Source of the DNA: an uncultured Faecalibacterium sp.
GTDB taxonomy: Bacteria > Bacillota > Clostridia > Oscillospirales > Ruminococcaceae
Direction: 5' to 3'
Length of the DNA: 61,580 bases
Assembly: GCA_904394215.1 (NCBI GenBank)
Contig: CAJFNF010000011.1
Coordinates: 1-61,580 of the forward strand
The position numbers and the translations under genes are program-made. The notes beneath the pieces are model-generated. The model searched no databases. It worked only from the letters and a program-made list of their open reading frames with translations, and was not told the DNA's origin. This document shows positions 16,576 to 25,334 of the stretch, one piece after another (the stretch's first letter is position 1; each line of letters starts with the position of its first letter).

Positions 16576-17922
16576 GTGAACCAATCCACTTATGTTACCC
16601 CGAAAAACCTGGCCAAGTTTCTCCTGGGGTCCGCTTTTGGCATCCTGGTGTTCCTGGTGCCCATCCCCCAGGGGGAATCCTTCACCACCCTGCTGGACTT
16701 CCTCAAGACCGCCATCAAGGACTTCATGGGGGTCAGCATGAACTACATCATTGTGGCCATCCTGGTGTTCTCGGCGGTGATGGGCATTGTGGACCTTGTG
16801 GCCAAGCCTGACTTCATCCGCAAGAACCCCTATATGATGAAGGCCTTCCACACCACCCCCTTCTACCTGGGGTCCAAGATCCTGGGGGCGGTGTTCGCCT
16901 GCATGATCGTGTTCGGCTTTGGCCCCGAGGCGGTCACCTCGGCGGACACCGGCGTCACCATGCTGGACCTGTGCAACACCCTGCTGTGCATTGTGGTGGC
17001 CTTCAGCTTCATCCTGCCCTTTTTGACCGACTGCGGCATCATGGAGTTTTTGGGGGTGCTGCTGCGGCCGGTGGTCCGGCCCCTGTTCCATGTGCCGGGC
17101 CGGGCCTCGGTGGACCTGATCGCCTCCTGGTTCGGCGCCTCCAACGCCGCCGTGATCCTGACCCGGGAACAGTACATGAAGGGCTTTTACACCAAGCGGG
17201 AGGCCGGCTACATCATGACCAACTTCTCCCTGGTGTCCATCCCGTTCTGCCTGATGATCGCCAACACCGTCAGCGTCAGCAACATGTTCCCCGCCTTCTA
17301 CCTGTGCATCTGCCTGGTGGGTGTGATCCTGGCGGTGATCGGGATCCGGATCCCGCCCATCAGCACCATCCCCGACACCTACCAGGAAAAGGCCGGCAAG
17401 CAGCTGAACGAGGACCTGCCCCAGGACACCAAGCTGCTGCCCTATGCCCTGGAACTGAGCTGCAAGCGGGCTGAGGAGTTCACCGCAGGCAAGGTCATTT
17501 CCAGCGGCATGGAAGTGGTGGTGGGCATGTTCTTTGACCTGGTGCCGGTGGTGATGGCCTGGGGCATGGTGGCCCTGATCATCGCCACTTATACGCCGGT
17601 GTTCCAGTGGATTTCCTACCCCATCGGGCTGTACCTGCAGCTGTTCGGGGTGGAGGAGGCCTTTGCGGTGGCGCCGGCGGCCCTGATCGGCTTCACCGAC
17701 ATGTTCATCCCCGCCCTGCTGATCACGGGGGTGGCCTCCTTCAAGACCCGGTTCATCATCGGCGTGCTGTCCCTGGTGCAGATCATCTACATGACCGAGG
17801 TGGGGGCCATCATCATCAAGAGCGAGATCCCCCTCAACTTCTGGAAGCTGCTGATCATCTTCCTGGAGCGCACCCTGATTGCGATCCCGCTGATTGTGCT
17901 GTTCGCCAACCTGGTATTGTAA
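16576..17922 (+). CDS. YjiH-family membrane protein (nucleoside-recognition/GATE type)
   Basis: Polytopic membrane protein of 448 aa with about ten hydrophobic segments, matching the YjiH family. The GTG at 16576 is preceded by GAGGAG at suitable spacing. Third gene of the MerR-linked operon, it may move the substrate or product of the two enzymes encoded upstream. The transported compound is not known for this family. Confidence 0.75.
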   Translation: MNQSTYVTPKNLAKFLLGSAFGILVFLVPIPQGESFTTLLDFLKTAIKDFMGVSMNYIIVAILVFSAVMGIVDLVAKPDFIRKNPYMMKAFHTTPFYLGSKILGAVFACMIVFGFGPEAVTSADTGVTMLDLCNTLLCIVVAFSFILPFLTDCGIMEFLGVLLRPVVRPLFHVPGRASVDLIASWFGASNAAVILTREQYMKGFYTKREAGYIMTNFSLVSIPFCLMIANTVSVSNMFPAFYLCICLVGVILAVIGIRIPPISTIPDTYQEKAGKQLNEDLPQDTKLLPYALELSCKRAEEFTAGKVISSGMEVVVGMFFDLVPVVMAWGMVALIIATYTPVFQWISYPIGLYLQLFGVEEAFAVAPAALIGFTDMFIPALLITGVASFKTRFIIGVLSLVQIIYMTEVGAIIIKSEIPLNFWKLLIIFLERTLIAIPLIVLFANLVL

Positions 17923-17935
17923 CCATAAACCAAAC

Positions 17936-17970
17936 AAGCGGCATGGCCCCGCAGGCCATGCCGCTTTTCT
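17936..17970 (+). terminator. Intrinsic terminator of the aminotransferase operon
   Basis: A 13-bp perfect stem (AAGCGGCATGGCC / GGCCATGCCGCTT) with a 5-nt loop and TTTTCT after it, 14 nt past the transporter stop codon. Confidence 0.85.
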
Positions 17971-18010
17971 GTTGGATGGAAGCCCCGGCGGGGCAGGGGC
18001 TGCAGCCCTG

Positions 18011-18733
18011 TCAGGCCGGCAGGGCGTCGTGCTTTTGCAGGAATCTTTTGGTGGACAGGCAGGTGACCGGGATCCCCGCCAGGAACAGCCCCAGGGCCGC
18101 CAGGATCCCCAGGGTCCGGTTGACGGCCAGCAGGGCGTAGAGGGGGAGCGACAGCAGGGCGAAGAAATTGACGGTGCAATGGATCACCATGGGGGCCGCC
18201 AGGCTGCCGGTGCGCCAGTAAATCCAGGCCAGCATGGTCCCGATCAGGAACACCATGGGCCAGGAGACGGTGTAGTGGACCAGGGCAAAGATGGCCGCCG
18301 AGAGCGGGATGGCCAGCTTGTAGGAGAAGGAGCTGGCGAAGGACCCGAACAGGATCCCGCGGAACAGCAGCTCTTCCACAATGGGGATCAGCACCGCCTT
18401 GGTGGCGATGGATTCCACCCAAAAGGAGACAGGCGAGGCAGCAGAGGACTGCTCCAGCACCACCGGCTGGGTCGTCAGAACCCCCACAACAAAGGTCAGT
18501 TTGGAGAGCAGGGCCAGGCCGATGCCGATCCCGATACAGGAGAGGAGCAGGGAACCCTTCAGGTCCCGGCTGCTGAGGCGCAGCATCCGCTTTTTGCGCA
18601 GCAGCCATCCAAACACAAGCAATGCGATGACCCCGGCAATGGGTTCATAGTGCTCCACCGAGATCAAGCCGGCCGCCAGGAACTGCAATACAAGATAACT
18701 GATCAAAGCCAAAATCCCATGATACGGTTTCAT
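18011..18733 (-). CDS. CPBP-family intramembrane glutamic endopeptidase
   Basis: Membrane protein of 240 aa with about seven hydrophobic segments. It has the CPBP/Abi motifs EELLFRG (EExxxR), FALVHY (FxxxH) and a third His in VIHCTVN. Family members process prenylated or other membrane peptides and include bacteriocin immunity proteins; no bacteriocin gene is visible here. AGGAGG precedes the ATG. It is divergent from the S41-peptidase gene. Confidence 0.85.
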   Translation of the reverse strand: MKPYHGILALISYLVLQFLAAGLISVEHYEPIAGVIALLVFGWLLRKKRMLRLSSRDLKGSLLLSCIGIGIGLALLSKLTFVVGVLTTQPVVLEQSSAASPVSFWVESIATKAVLIPIVEELLFRGILFGSFASSFSYKLAIPLSAAIFALVHYTVSWPMVFLIGTMLAWIYWRTGSLAAPMVIHCTVNFFALLSLPLYALLAVNRTLGILAALGLFLAGIPVTCLSTKRFLQKHDALPA

Positions 18734-18789
18734 CTGGGTTCATCCTCCTTTCAACCAATCCAAAACAGGCGCCCGCAGGCTTTGGCTTT

Positions 18790-18819
18790 ATTATACATCA
18801 CCCGGGAGCGGGCCCGCAA
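18790..18819 (-). promoter_or_regulatory. Promoter for the CPBP gene
   Basis: Minus strand: TTGCGG (18814-18819), 18-nt spacer, perfect TATAAT (18790-18795). Confidence 0.5.
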
Positions 18820-18833
18820 GGCCCGGCGGGCCC

Positions 18834-18862
18834 TTGACCGGGCCCTTTGAGGATGTTATGTT
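18834..18862 (+). promoter_or_regulatory. Promoter for the S41-peptidase gene
   Basis: TTGACC (18834-18839), 17-nt spacer, TATGTT (18857-18862), about 50 nt before the start codon at 18913. Confidence 0.55.
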
Positions 18863-18912
18863 AAAAGAAATGGAATCCATTGGTTGGCCTCTGCCAAAGA
18901 AAGGAGCCGCAG

Positions 18913-20355
18913 ATGAAAAAACATGGAATGGGGACAGCGCTGCTGAGCGTGATCCTGTGTGTTTTGATGGCCGGCTGCGCCGCCGCGCCGGAGCTCCAGC
19001 AGCCCACACTGGAAGAGCTGCTGGCCGGGGTGAACGCCAAACATCAGAGCGTGGAGCAGAAACCCATGGATCGGGGCCGCTATCTGAGGCAGGCCCCGGA
19101 CCAGGCCGCGCTGGAGCAATACCAGATCGGGGAGGACGGGGCCAAGCCCTTTGACCCGGACGCCGTCATCACCGCCGACCAGGCGGCCCGGGATGTGGAG
19201 TACCTGTTCGGCGCCTTCGCGGCCCTCTATGGCCCGTACGACTATCTGGGCGGGGCAGAGGTGTTCGATGCCCACAAGGCGGAGATCCTCGCCCGGTGTG
19301 GGGAACAGGAAAGCTGGACCGCCCAGGCATTCCAGGACCTGCTGCTGGACGGCCTGGCCTTTCTGCCGGACGCCCATTTCAACATCAACGGGGGCCATAC
19401 CAACCTGTTCCAGATCCCTTTCTTTTTCCGCGAAACGGATTTTTATAAAACCGATGAGGGCTACCAGACGGCGGAGGGCAAAAAGGTGGAGTCGGTGGAC
19501 AACCACCCCGACCTGGAGGGGCTGTTCAAGCCCTCCATCTCCCCCGAAGGGGAAATAGTCTATTACCCTATTCTTTTAGAGCCGGGGGAGTGGAACGACC
19601 AGACGCAGACCTGCAGCGAGGCCCTCACCATTCGATACACCGACGGCAGCAGCGAAACCCTGACCGCAGAGCCGTTCCGGCTGTACAGCTGGGAAAACTC
19701 GGTGGGCTATGCAAGCAATCTGCGGGGCGACAAGAGGACCGTGATCACCGACCTGCGGGAAACCGGGGGGATCCCGGCCTTTGAATTCGATGCCTGCCAC
19801 CCGAGCTACGTCGAGGAGATTGTTGCCGGCGCCGCCGCCATCAAAGATGCCCCCACTGCCATGCTGGACCTGCGCACCAACAGCGGAGGCGGCACCGGCA
19901 TTGGGGACAGCTGGATCCAGGAATACTGCGGCCAGCCCCTGCGGGGGAACCTGTTGAATTTCTCTTTCAACGCGTTTTACGGCACCTATAACAGTTCAAG
20001 CACCAGGAACAACTGGGTGGAAAACGATCGGGTCCTGGTGGTCCTGACCAGCAAGTTTGTGGGCTCGGCGGCGGAATCCATTGTGGACAAGGTCCAGGAT
20101 CTGGAAAACGTCATCCTGATCGGCGAGAATACCGGCGGGTACTATCTGACCTCTGCCGCCACCCGGATCCAGCTGCCCAACAGCCTTTGCGAGGTCGCCA
20201 TGGGCGATGGCCTGACCGTCCCCGTCTACGGGGGCGAGGGCTACTACTTCAAGGAGTTCGAGGGCTTTTACCCGGACCTCTGGGTCCCCGCCGCCGAGGC
20301 CGAAACGCTGGCGGCCAGGCTGATCCAGCGGCTTTCTGCCCCCGCGGGCCGGTGA
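18913..20355 (+). CDS. S41-family peptidase-like lipoprotein
   Basis: Secreted, probably lipid-anchored protein (480 aa). The N-terminus has a signal peptide ending in the lipobox LMAGC (Cys22). The C-terminal half contains S41-type motifs: LDLRTNSGGGTG and SKFVGSAAES, in which the serine would be the nucleophile of the Ser/Lys-type peptidase. The ATG at 18913 is preferred because AAAGGAG lies just upstream and it gives a proper signal peptide. Probably cleaves peptides or stress-damaged proteins outside the membrane; substrate unknown. Confidence 0.8.
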   Translation: MKKHGMGTALLSVILCVLMAGCAAAPELQQPTLEELLAGVNAKHQSVEQKPMDRGRYLRQAPDQAALEQYQIGEDGAKPFDPDAVITADQAARDVEYLFGAFAALYGPYDYLGGAEVFDAHKAEILARCGEQESWTAQAFQDLLLDGLAFLPDAHFNINGGHTNLFQIPFFFRETDFYKTDEGYQTAEGKKVESVDNHPDLEGLFKPSISPEGEIVYYPILLEPGEWNDQTQTCSEALTIRYTDGSSETLTAEPFRLYSWENSVGYASNLRGDKRTVITDLRETGGIPAFEFDACHPSYVEEIVAGAAAIKDAPTAMLDLRTNSGGGTGIGDSWIQEYCGQPLRGNLLNFSFNAFYGTYNSSSTRNNWVENDRVLVVLTSKFVGSAAESIVDKVQDLENVILIGENTGGYYLTSAATRIQLPNSLCEVAMGDGLTVPVYGGEGYYFKEFEGFYPDLWVPAAEAETLAARLIQRLSAPAGR

Positions 20356-20381
20356 CGTGTGGAAAGGCCCCGGCCCAAACA

Positions 20382-20425
20382 AATCCCCCCGCGCTGCCGG
20401 TTTGGCAGGGCGGGGGGATTTTTTC
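20382..20425 (+). terminator. Intrinsic terminator after the S41-peptidase gene
   Basis: Arms ATCCCCCCGC and GCGGGGGGAT followed by TTTTTTC, about 30 nt past the stop codon. Confidence 0.8.
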
Positions 20426-20489
20426 TTTGCGGTACAGTCCAAACGGGCCCGGGGCCGCGGGCTGCTAAGTAAAAGGGGATAGGCAACTT

Positions 20490-20635
20490 AGGTGCGCGAT
20501 GGGCATGGGCTATACGAAAAGACCGCGGGCTCAGAAGCTAAGGGCTACAGGCAACCTGGGTGCGCGAGATAGTCCAGGCTCTGCCTGGCGCGAGATAGTC
20601 CAGGCTTTGCCTGGCAGGCTCTGCCTGGTGTGGTC
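20490..20635. repeat. Dispersed repeat, second family (copy 2), with internal tandem duplication
   Basis: Shares two blocks with 678-772: GGCTATACG...CCGCGGGCT.AGAAG (20508-20537) and CCAGGC...GCCTGG (20572-20628). Here the second block is partly duplicated in tandem (GCGAGATAGTCCAGGCT occurs twice). It fills the gap between the S41 gene terminator and the prophage edge; no gene is visible. Confidence 0.5.
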
Positions 20636-20643
20636 AAAACAAG

Positions 20644-20680
20644 AAAACCGCCCGGGAAGATGAGTTCCCGAGCGGCTTTT
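20644..20680 (-). terminator. Terminator of the tmRNA/tRNA gene interrupted by the prophage
   Basis: On the minus strand, directly after the RNA gene tail, a hairpin of about 12 bp (AAGCCGCTCGGGAA with TTCCCGGGCGGTT) is followed by TTTTCTTGTTTT. Confidence 0.75.
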
Positions 20681-20683
20681 TAC

Positions 20684-20710
20684 TGGTGGAGGCGATGGGA
20701 GTCGAACCCA
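20684..20710 (-). other. Prophage attachment site: 3' tail of a tmRNA (or tRNA) gene
   Basis: Reading the minus strand, GGGTTCGACTCCCATCGCC is followed by TCCACCA, i.e. the T-loop, acceptor strand and CCA end of a tRNA-like gene. The 5' part is missing and the sequence turns into phage DNA just before the T-arm. An acceptor strand with T at position 70 (CGCCTCC) fits the G-U pair of tmRNA or tRNA-Ala; Firmicute ssrA genes end in a very similar way, so ssrA is favoured. The integrase lies 118 nt away. The intact copy should be at the other prophage end, outside this window. Confidence 0.7.
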
Positions 20711-20827
20711 GAAAAGGGTGTGGAACACGATAAAAATTGCAGTGTTTTCAAGCAAATTCTGATTTTCATGCCTACTCCAATCCGCAGTTTTTTGCGCCGC
20801 TGCAGAAAAAGTGTGTTATAAAGTGTG

Positions 20828-21895
20828 TTACTCATAGGGGGAGAAAAGCTGGTCCAGGGCGGTGGAGATCTGCCGGGTCTGACCCTGGACTTCGTGGGCA
20901 TAGACACCGTAGGTGTCCATGCTGCGGCTGTGGCCCACCAGGGCTTTCAGCTGGCCCTCGGGCAGATTCTGGGCGATGCTGACAAAGGTGTGCCGCAGCT
21001 CGTACAGGCTGCAGTAGGGAATGCCGTTGTGGTCGCAGTAGATCCGCCATCGGTGGCGGATGGTGCTTTCCGAGGCATCCCCGAACACCCGCCGGGCGCC
21101 GCCGGTGAGGGCCCGCTGGGCTTCCAGCTCCTGGATGGAGACAGACGAGAGGGCAATGGTCCGCAAGGCGTTCTGGTTTTTGCCCCTGGTGATCTGGCCG
21201 TGGACGTTCCGGGCGCGGCACAGCCGCAGGACGGTGCCGTGGAGGTCGCCCCACTCCAGGCCCAGCAGCTCGCCGGGTCGCATCCCGGTGAGCACCGCCA
21301 GGCGATAGTAGTGGATGAACGGATCCTGGACCGGCTTGCCCCGCAGGACCGTTTCGTCGCTGCGCATCAGAATGGACAGGCCGTCGGGCTGCAGGATCCG
21401 CCGCTCTTTATAGCGGGCACTGCCCGGGATGGACAGATCCTCGGGGTGGTAGGCGGTGTAGCCGCTCTTGCGGGCGAATTTCAGCAGGCCGGTCAGGTCG
21501 GCAAAAAGATTTTGCAGGGTCTTTTTGCTCAGGCCGGCGGCACAGGCCAGATCCAGGACGTGCTGCAGGTCCTGATCCGTCAGGGCCTCCAGCTTTTTCC
21601 GGCCCAGGTTGGGTGCGATCCAGGTGCGCCAGCGGCTTTCCATGGGCTTCCAGTTGCTCTCGGAGGTGGTGAGCTGCCGCTGGGCCAGGTATTCCGGCCA
21701 GACATCTGCCACCTTTTTGCGCCGGGTCTTGACCCCCTTGTCCAGCCAGTCGTCCGCCTTGGCGTTGGCCTCCCGCTGGCCGGTGCGGCCCGGCTTGAAG
21801 CTGTAGAAGCTGCGGCGCTTGCCGTCCTTCTGGACGTTGATCTGCCAGCGGCCCAGCTTTTCCAGCCAGACCGCCGTATTGGTGCGTCTGCCCAT
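20828..21895 (-). CDS. int: Prophage tyrosine integrase
   Basis: Site-specific recombinase (355 aa) for integration and excision. An N-terminal arm-binding region and a core-binding (SAM-like) region precede the catalytic domain with Arg206 (TGMRPGE), Arg301 (YELRHTF), the GHSR box at 321-324 and Tyr332 (GVYAHE). The usual His of the HxxR box is Tyr298, a common variant. AAAGGAGG stands 7 nt before the ATG. The gene runs toward the attachment site. Confidence 0.95.
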   Translation of the reverse strand: MGRRTNTAVWLEKLGRWQINVQKDGKRRSFYSFKPGRTGQREANAKADDWLDKGVKTRRKKVADVWPEYLAQRQLTTSESNWKPMESRWRTWIAPNLGRKKLEALTDQDLQHVLDLACAAGLSKKTLQNLFADLTGLLKFARKSGYTAYHPEDLSIPGSARYKERRILQPDGLSILMRSDETVLRGKPVQDPFIHYYRLAVLTGMRPGELLGLEWGDLHGTVLRLCRARNVHGQITRGKNQNALRTIALSSVSIQELEAQRALTGGARRVFGDASESTIRHRWRIYCDHNGIPYCSLYELRHTFVSIAQNLPEGQLKALVGHSRSMDTYGVYAHEVQGQTRQISTALDQLFSPYE

Positions 21896-21918
21896 ACAAA
21901 AACCTCCTTTGGGTATGA

Positions 21919-21947
21919 TTGACAGACCCCGCCCAAAGAGGTATAAT
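21919..21947 (+). promoter_or_regulatory. Consensus sigma-A promoter of a predicted small RNA
   Basis: Perfect TTGACA (21919-21924), exactly 17 nt, perfect TATAAT (21942-21947), pointing away from the integrase gene. No plus-strand gene follows before an intrinsic terminator at about 21991-22035. Confidence 0.85.
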
Positions 21948-21953
21948 CACACT

Positions 21954-22035
21954 GTCCGACTGTGCGATGATCCCTTTGGGGGAGCCGGTTGCTTTCCCGT
22001 CCGCCTGTTCCAGCAGGTGGGCGGGATTTTTTGTT
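21954..22035 (+). ncRNA. Predicted ~80-nt prophage small RNA with its own terminator
   Basis: Predicted transcript from the consensus promoter at 21919-21947 to a terminator made by CCCGTCCGCCTG/CAGGTGGGCGGG and the run TTTTTT (22027-22032). There is no open frame of note. The 5' part holds an imperfect dyad CACTGTCCGACTGTG, and CCTTTGGG at about 21972-21979 is complementary to CCCAAAGG overlapping the integrase ribosome-binding site. The strand is opposite to both flanking genes, so it is not a leader of either. Family unknown. Confidence 0.65.
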
Positions 22036-22060
22036 CGTGATGGTGATTTTGGGACAGCAA

Positions 22061-23956
22061 TTATGGAATATCGGCCAGGATTGACTTCATGGTAAGCTCT
22101 GTTGGATTGGTCTTCCGAGTGTACTTGTCATAGATCTGGAGGCAAAATTGTATCTGAGTTCTGTACGAATACAAACAGTAAAGAAGATCCTCGTTTCCAA
22201 CCACATCAGCAGCTTCATGGATAGGACAGCAAAATTGATTTGTAGCATCTATGTGCTTTGAAAGCTTGTGAAGGATTTCCTGCTTCCGTAAATCAATTCC
22301 GTTGCTTGGCAGTGAATGGTTATTTAGATCGCAGGTGAGATTGATAATCCGGAAGATGTAATAATCTGCATAGGCAAGTATAGGGGAATAAAAAGGCCCA
22401 ATTTCATTGGTTTCCGGATAGAAGCCTCTTTGTGAACCTATATAGGGAAATAATTTGCTGAGAAGATTGCATGAAAATCCGTCCTCATCATACAAGTCTT
22501 TCAGTTTTTTGATGCCGGGACAAAGTATAACCTTATTGACCCTCTCTTCTTCCAGAACAAACAGCATCCTCATATACAGATCAGAAGCGCATGAGACAGG
22601 ATTGGAAAACGAATAAGTTAAAAGGTTGAACTGGGTATCGTCAGGCAGCTGGGCAGTGCGCCAGGCTGCAAAATACTCCTGGAAGGACCGGTGAATAAAG
22701 TGGTAATTGAACCCCTCTCTCACCAGCATACAGACGGAAGAAGTCAGATCTTCAATCACATCGTCGTTGGTAAAAGACTGATTTTCAATGATCCCCCTTG
22801 CATCCTGAATATACTGGCGCAGCTGATCCTCTGTAAATTCAAAATCCTCTGAAAAATAAGAGTGGAAGCAGAAAGAGGAAAAAAGCATTCTAAAATCGTC
22901 ATAGCTGAGATGGCTGTGAAGATCCCGTGTAAAATAACCCTTTGTGCGATCGTGCCTGTAAAAAAGAGTTGAAAAGGTCAGTTCATAAAAGGAATTCAGA
23001 TTCTCGGGAAGGATAGCATACTTGCTGAATGTAAGCAGCATAAGGGTCAGCAGCAGCGGATTGGATGCAAAGGATTCGTAGGTTTCAAACATCCCGTCAT
23101 CCAACACTTCCAGAAAGGCAGTCTTGGTCGCCTCATCGTAGTCAATTTTGCGGATCAGCTGAAAAGCCTGCTCTTTGGTCAAATCACAGAGGGAAAGCTC
23201 AGGAAAATCACTCCAGCCTATGAAACGGTCGGAAGGCCGGGAAGACACAATCATATGGTTTTTGCTGTACCGGCCAGCGAACTCCTGAATGGCATCAAAA
23301 ACACGCTCCGCCTTTTCCTGGCGGACTTCGTCGAAGCCGTCCAGAAGAATCAGGTAGCCTCCCTGCTCCAAGCTGGATAAGTAGTATTTCTTTTCCAGCT
23401 GGAAACCGTGATGGTACAAGTTTTGATAAATGACATCTTCCAGAGAGATCTTTTCTTCTTCCAGACGATTGCATTTTCTCAGCTCGAGCAATACCGGGAT
23501 ATAGTAACCGTGCTGGGCGGTATTTAAAAAGAGATGCTTGAGCAGGAGTGATTTGCCCAGGCCGCCAGTACCGGTAATCAGCAGCTTGTTCCCAAGATCC
23601 AGAAGGTCCTTTACATCGGATACCTCGATCACCTTGTCCTGATACTGCAGGTTGGGAATCTCATAGAAGGAATACAGATATTTGGGTATGCTGTCGAAGA
23701 TCAGCGTTTTGACCTGGCAGATGCTGGTGATGGTATTCTTTAAATAATCATCATACGTCTTCCCGCAGCGGATGGAATAAGTGTCATCCAGATTTTTAAA
23801 AAACTTCTTGGCACCGCTCCAGCCGGCTTTGACAGCATCAGTAATCAATGCTGTAAGGGTCTCTGCAATGATTTGATTCGTGTCGAGTACCGTTGCAGTT
23901 CCTGCGGGGACTGGTGTTTCTGCGTCCATTTTTGATTCCCCCAAATCAACATACAT
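22061..23956 (-). CDS. NACHT-domain NTPase (probable anti-phage defence protein)
   Basis: STAND-type ATPase of 631 aa. The Walker A motif GTGGLGKS is at residues 129-136 and the NACHT-type Walker B LLDGFDE at about 204-210; SSRPSDRF further on fits the sensor 1 region. The N-terminal ~110 residues have no recognised domain, and the C-terminal half is a helical region with no obvious repeats. Bacterial NACHT proteins of this size have been shown to defend against phages. The ATG at 23956 follows the DUF4428 stop by 26 nt; the ATG at 23929 (GGGGGA upstream) is a fair alternative. It is clearly richer in A+T than its neighbours and sits in the cI-side operon, so it should be expressed in the lysogen. 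Confidence 0.85.
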   Translation of the reverse strand: MYVDLGESKMDAETPVPAGTATVLDTNQIIAETLTALITDAVKAGWSGAKKFFKNLDDTYSIRCGKTYDDYLKNTITSICQVKTLIFDSIPKYLYSFYEIPNLQYQDKVIEVSDVKDLLDLGNKLLITGTGGLGKSLLLKHLFLNTAQHGYYIPVLLELRKCNRLEEEKISLEDVIYQNLYHHGFQLEKKYYLSSLEQGGYLILLDGFDEVRQEKAERVFDAIQEFAGRYSKNHMIVSSRPSDRFIGWSDFPELSLCDLTKEQAFQLIRKIDYDEATKTAFLEVLDDGMFETYESFASNPLLLTLMLLTFSKYAILPENLNSFYELTFSTLFYRHDRTKGYFTRDLHSHLSYDDFRMLFSSFCFHSYFSEDFEFTEDQLRQYIQDARGIIENQSFTNDDVIEDLTSSVCMLVREGFNYHFIHRSFQEYFAAWRTAQLPDDTQFNLLTYSFSNPVSCASDLYMRMLFVLEEERVNKVILCPGIKKLKDLYDEDGFSCNLLSKLFPYIGSQRGFYPETNEIGPFYSPILAYADYYIFRIINLTCDLNNHSLPSNGIDLRKQEILHKLSKHIDATNQFCCPIHEAADVVGNEDLLYCLYSYRTQIQFCLQIYDKYTRKTNPTELTMKSILADIP

Positions 23957-23982
23957 GAACAGGATTGGAACATCCCTCAAAC

Positions 23983-24438
23983 TTACAGCGCCAGCAGCTG
24001 CTTTTTGCCCAGGCCGCCGCCCACAATGGCGCCAACCCCGCCGAACAGCGCCCCGCCCACCACGGCGGACCCCAGGCCGCCCTTGGTGACCGATACTCCG
24101 TCCTCCAGCAGCTCGAAGTCGATCAGATCCGCAAAGTGGAACAGGTCCGGGTTTTTGGGGCAGGTTACCGGGCAGCACCAGGTCTGGCTTTCGGTGTCCG
24201 CAAAGATCCACCCGCTGACGGTGTTGGTCCAGCGCATTGCCTGGTAGCGCCGGGCGTTTTCCTCCCGGGCGCGGATGTGGTCGGTGATCTCCTGGAAGCT
24301 CTTGCCGGCCCGGCTGTACAGCGGGCTGCATTTGCCCAGGCATTTGTGGCAGATCACTCCGTCGGGCAGCTTCAGGGCTGTGATGCCTGCCTTTTCACCG
24401 CAAAGAGAGCAGACGGTATTTCCTCCAAATAGTCCCAT
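23983..24438 (-). CDS. DUF4428 zinc-ribbon protein with glycine-rich C-terminus
   Basis: A 151-residue protein. The N-terminal treble-clef/zinc-ribbon (CSLCG...CHKCLGKC) fits DUF4428, common in Firmicutes and their mobile elements. A second Cys cluster (WCCPVTCP) is near the middle, and the end is a Gly/Ala-rich stretch (GGALFGGVGAIVGGGLG) like a glycine zipper that could insert in membranes. AGGAGG precedes the ATG. Function unknown. It is placed directly upstream of the NACHT gene in the same operon. Confidence 0.75.
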   Translation of the reverse strand: MGLFGGNTVCSLCGEKAGITALKLPDGVICHKCLGKCSPLYSRAGKSFQEITDHIRAREENARRYQAMRWTNTVSGWIFADTESQTWCCPVTCPKNPDLFHFADLIDFELLEDGVSVTKGGLGSAVVGGALFGGVGAIVGGGLGKKQLLAL

Positions 24439-24480
24439 AGTTTAACCTCCTGTGATTGAATCAACTTCGATGGATCATCT

Positions 24481-24903
24481 TCACCCTTCCGCATCGGGTG
24501 AAGTGTTCAGTTTTTCAATGTCCCCCATGAAATGATAGACGCCGTCCGGCAAGGCTTCATCTACTTCAATGGCCCGGTCAATGGCCTTGCCCAGATCAGG
24601 GACAGAGGGGTCCATAAAATATCCCTGGGTCAGATCAATAATGGGTTCACCAAAGTGTTTTTGAATATGGACACCTTCGGTGATCTTGCCGGAGGTATAC
24701 CGGATGAACAGCACCAGTCCATTTTTGTGGGAAAAGAAATAGGAGCGATTCTTGTCCATCTCAGGGTGCTTCTGGATGAAATTCTGGACAAAGAGGTTAT
24801 TCTGGAAGGGATAGTGCTGGGGAAAGCGCTCCCATGTGATAAGATCTTTTTCCGTCATATCGGTCAGTTCTAAAACGAAACTTTCTACCTGATCTGCAAA
24901 CAT
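24481..24903 (-). CDS. Unknown protein, lysogenic operon gene 3
   Basis: A 140-residue protein that I do not recognise. It is rich in aromatic and acidic residues, has no membrane segment and no clear motif. AAGGAGG is present 9 nt before the ATG. It begins 1 nt after the stop of the gene at 24905, so the two are very likely translated together. Its A+T-rich codon use matches the NACHT gene rather than the phage structural genes. Confidence 0.75.
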   Translation of the reverse strand: MFADQVESFVLELTDMTEKDLITWERFPQHYPFQNNLFVQNFIQKHPEMDKNRSYFFSHKNGLVLFIRYTSGKITEGVHIQKHFGEPIIDLTQGYFMDPSVPDLGKAIDRAIEVDEALPDGVYHFMGDIEKLNTSPDAEG

Positions 24904-24904
24904 A

Positions 24905-25309
24905 TCAATCGGCCTCCTTCTTTAAAGCAATCACCAAAGCGCTCAATTCATCAATATAGGCCTGAGAAGTATGAGACAAAGACTCCCCATTGTAGCCATT
25001 GTCTGCATTTTCATTGATCATTTTGAGAATTTTCTCCACATGAGGCTTGGAAATGTCCACACCATGCTGGAGCTGGGACAGCACAGATTGTACCTGTTTG
25101 ATATCCCGTTCCACCTGATCCAGGTCTTCATAGTCCGCTTGAACCTGATCCAGAAGGTCTTTTACCTGGGGCAGAAAATTGCGGGCGTTGTCTCGCTGGA
25201 ATTTGTGCTCAGTTTGGGCCGTTAAAGCTTTCTGAATGTTTCCCGTTCTCCGCAAAGATTCAAGGCCTACAAGAAAAGATAAAATAGCAAGGACGTCCTG
25301 CCAACTCAT
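24905..25309 (-). CDS. Unknown coiled-coil protein with N-terminal hydrophobic segment
   Basis: A 134-residue protein. Residues 1-18 are hydrophobic (MSWQDVLAILSFLVGL), possibly a membrane anchor; residues 35-85 look like a coiled coil (QVKDLLDQVQADYEDLDQVE). The ATG has AAAGGA upstream. It is the second gene of the cI-side operon, 25 nt after the repressor stop. Function unknown. Confidence 0.7.
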   Translation of the reverse strand: MSWQDVLAILSFLVGLESLRRTGNIQKALTAQTEHKFQRDNARNFLPQVKDLLDQVQADYEDLDQVERDIKQVQSVLSQLQHGVDISKPHVEKILKMINENADNGYNGESLSHTSQAYIDELSALVIALKKEAD

Positions 25310-25334
25310 TTGAATTCCTTTCCCAAAAGTAGTT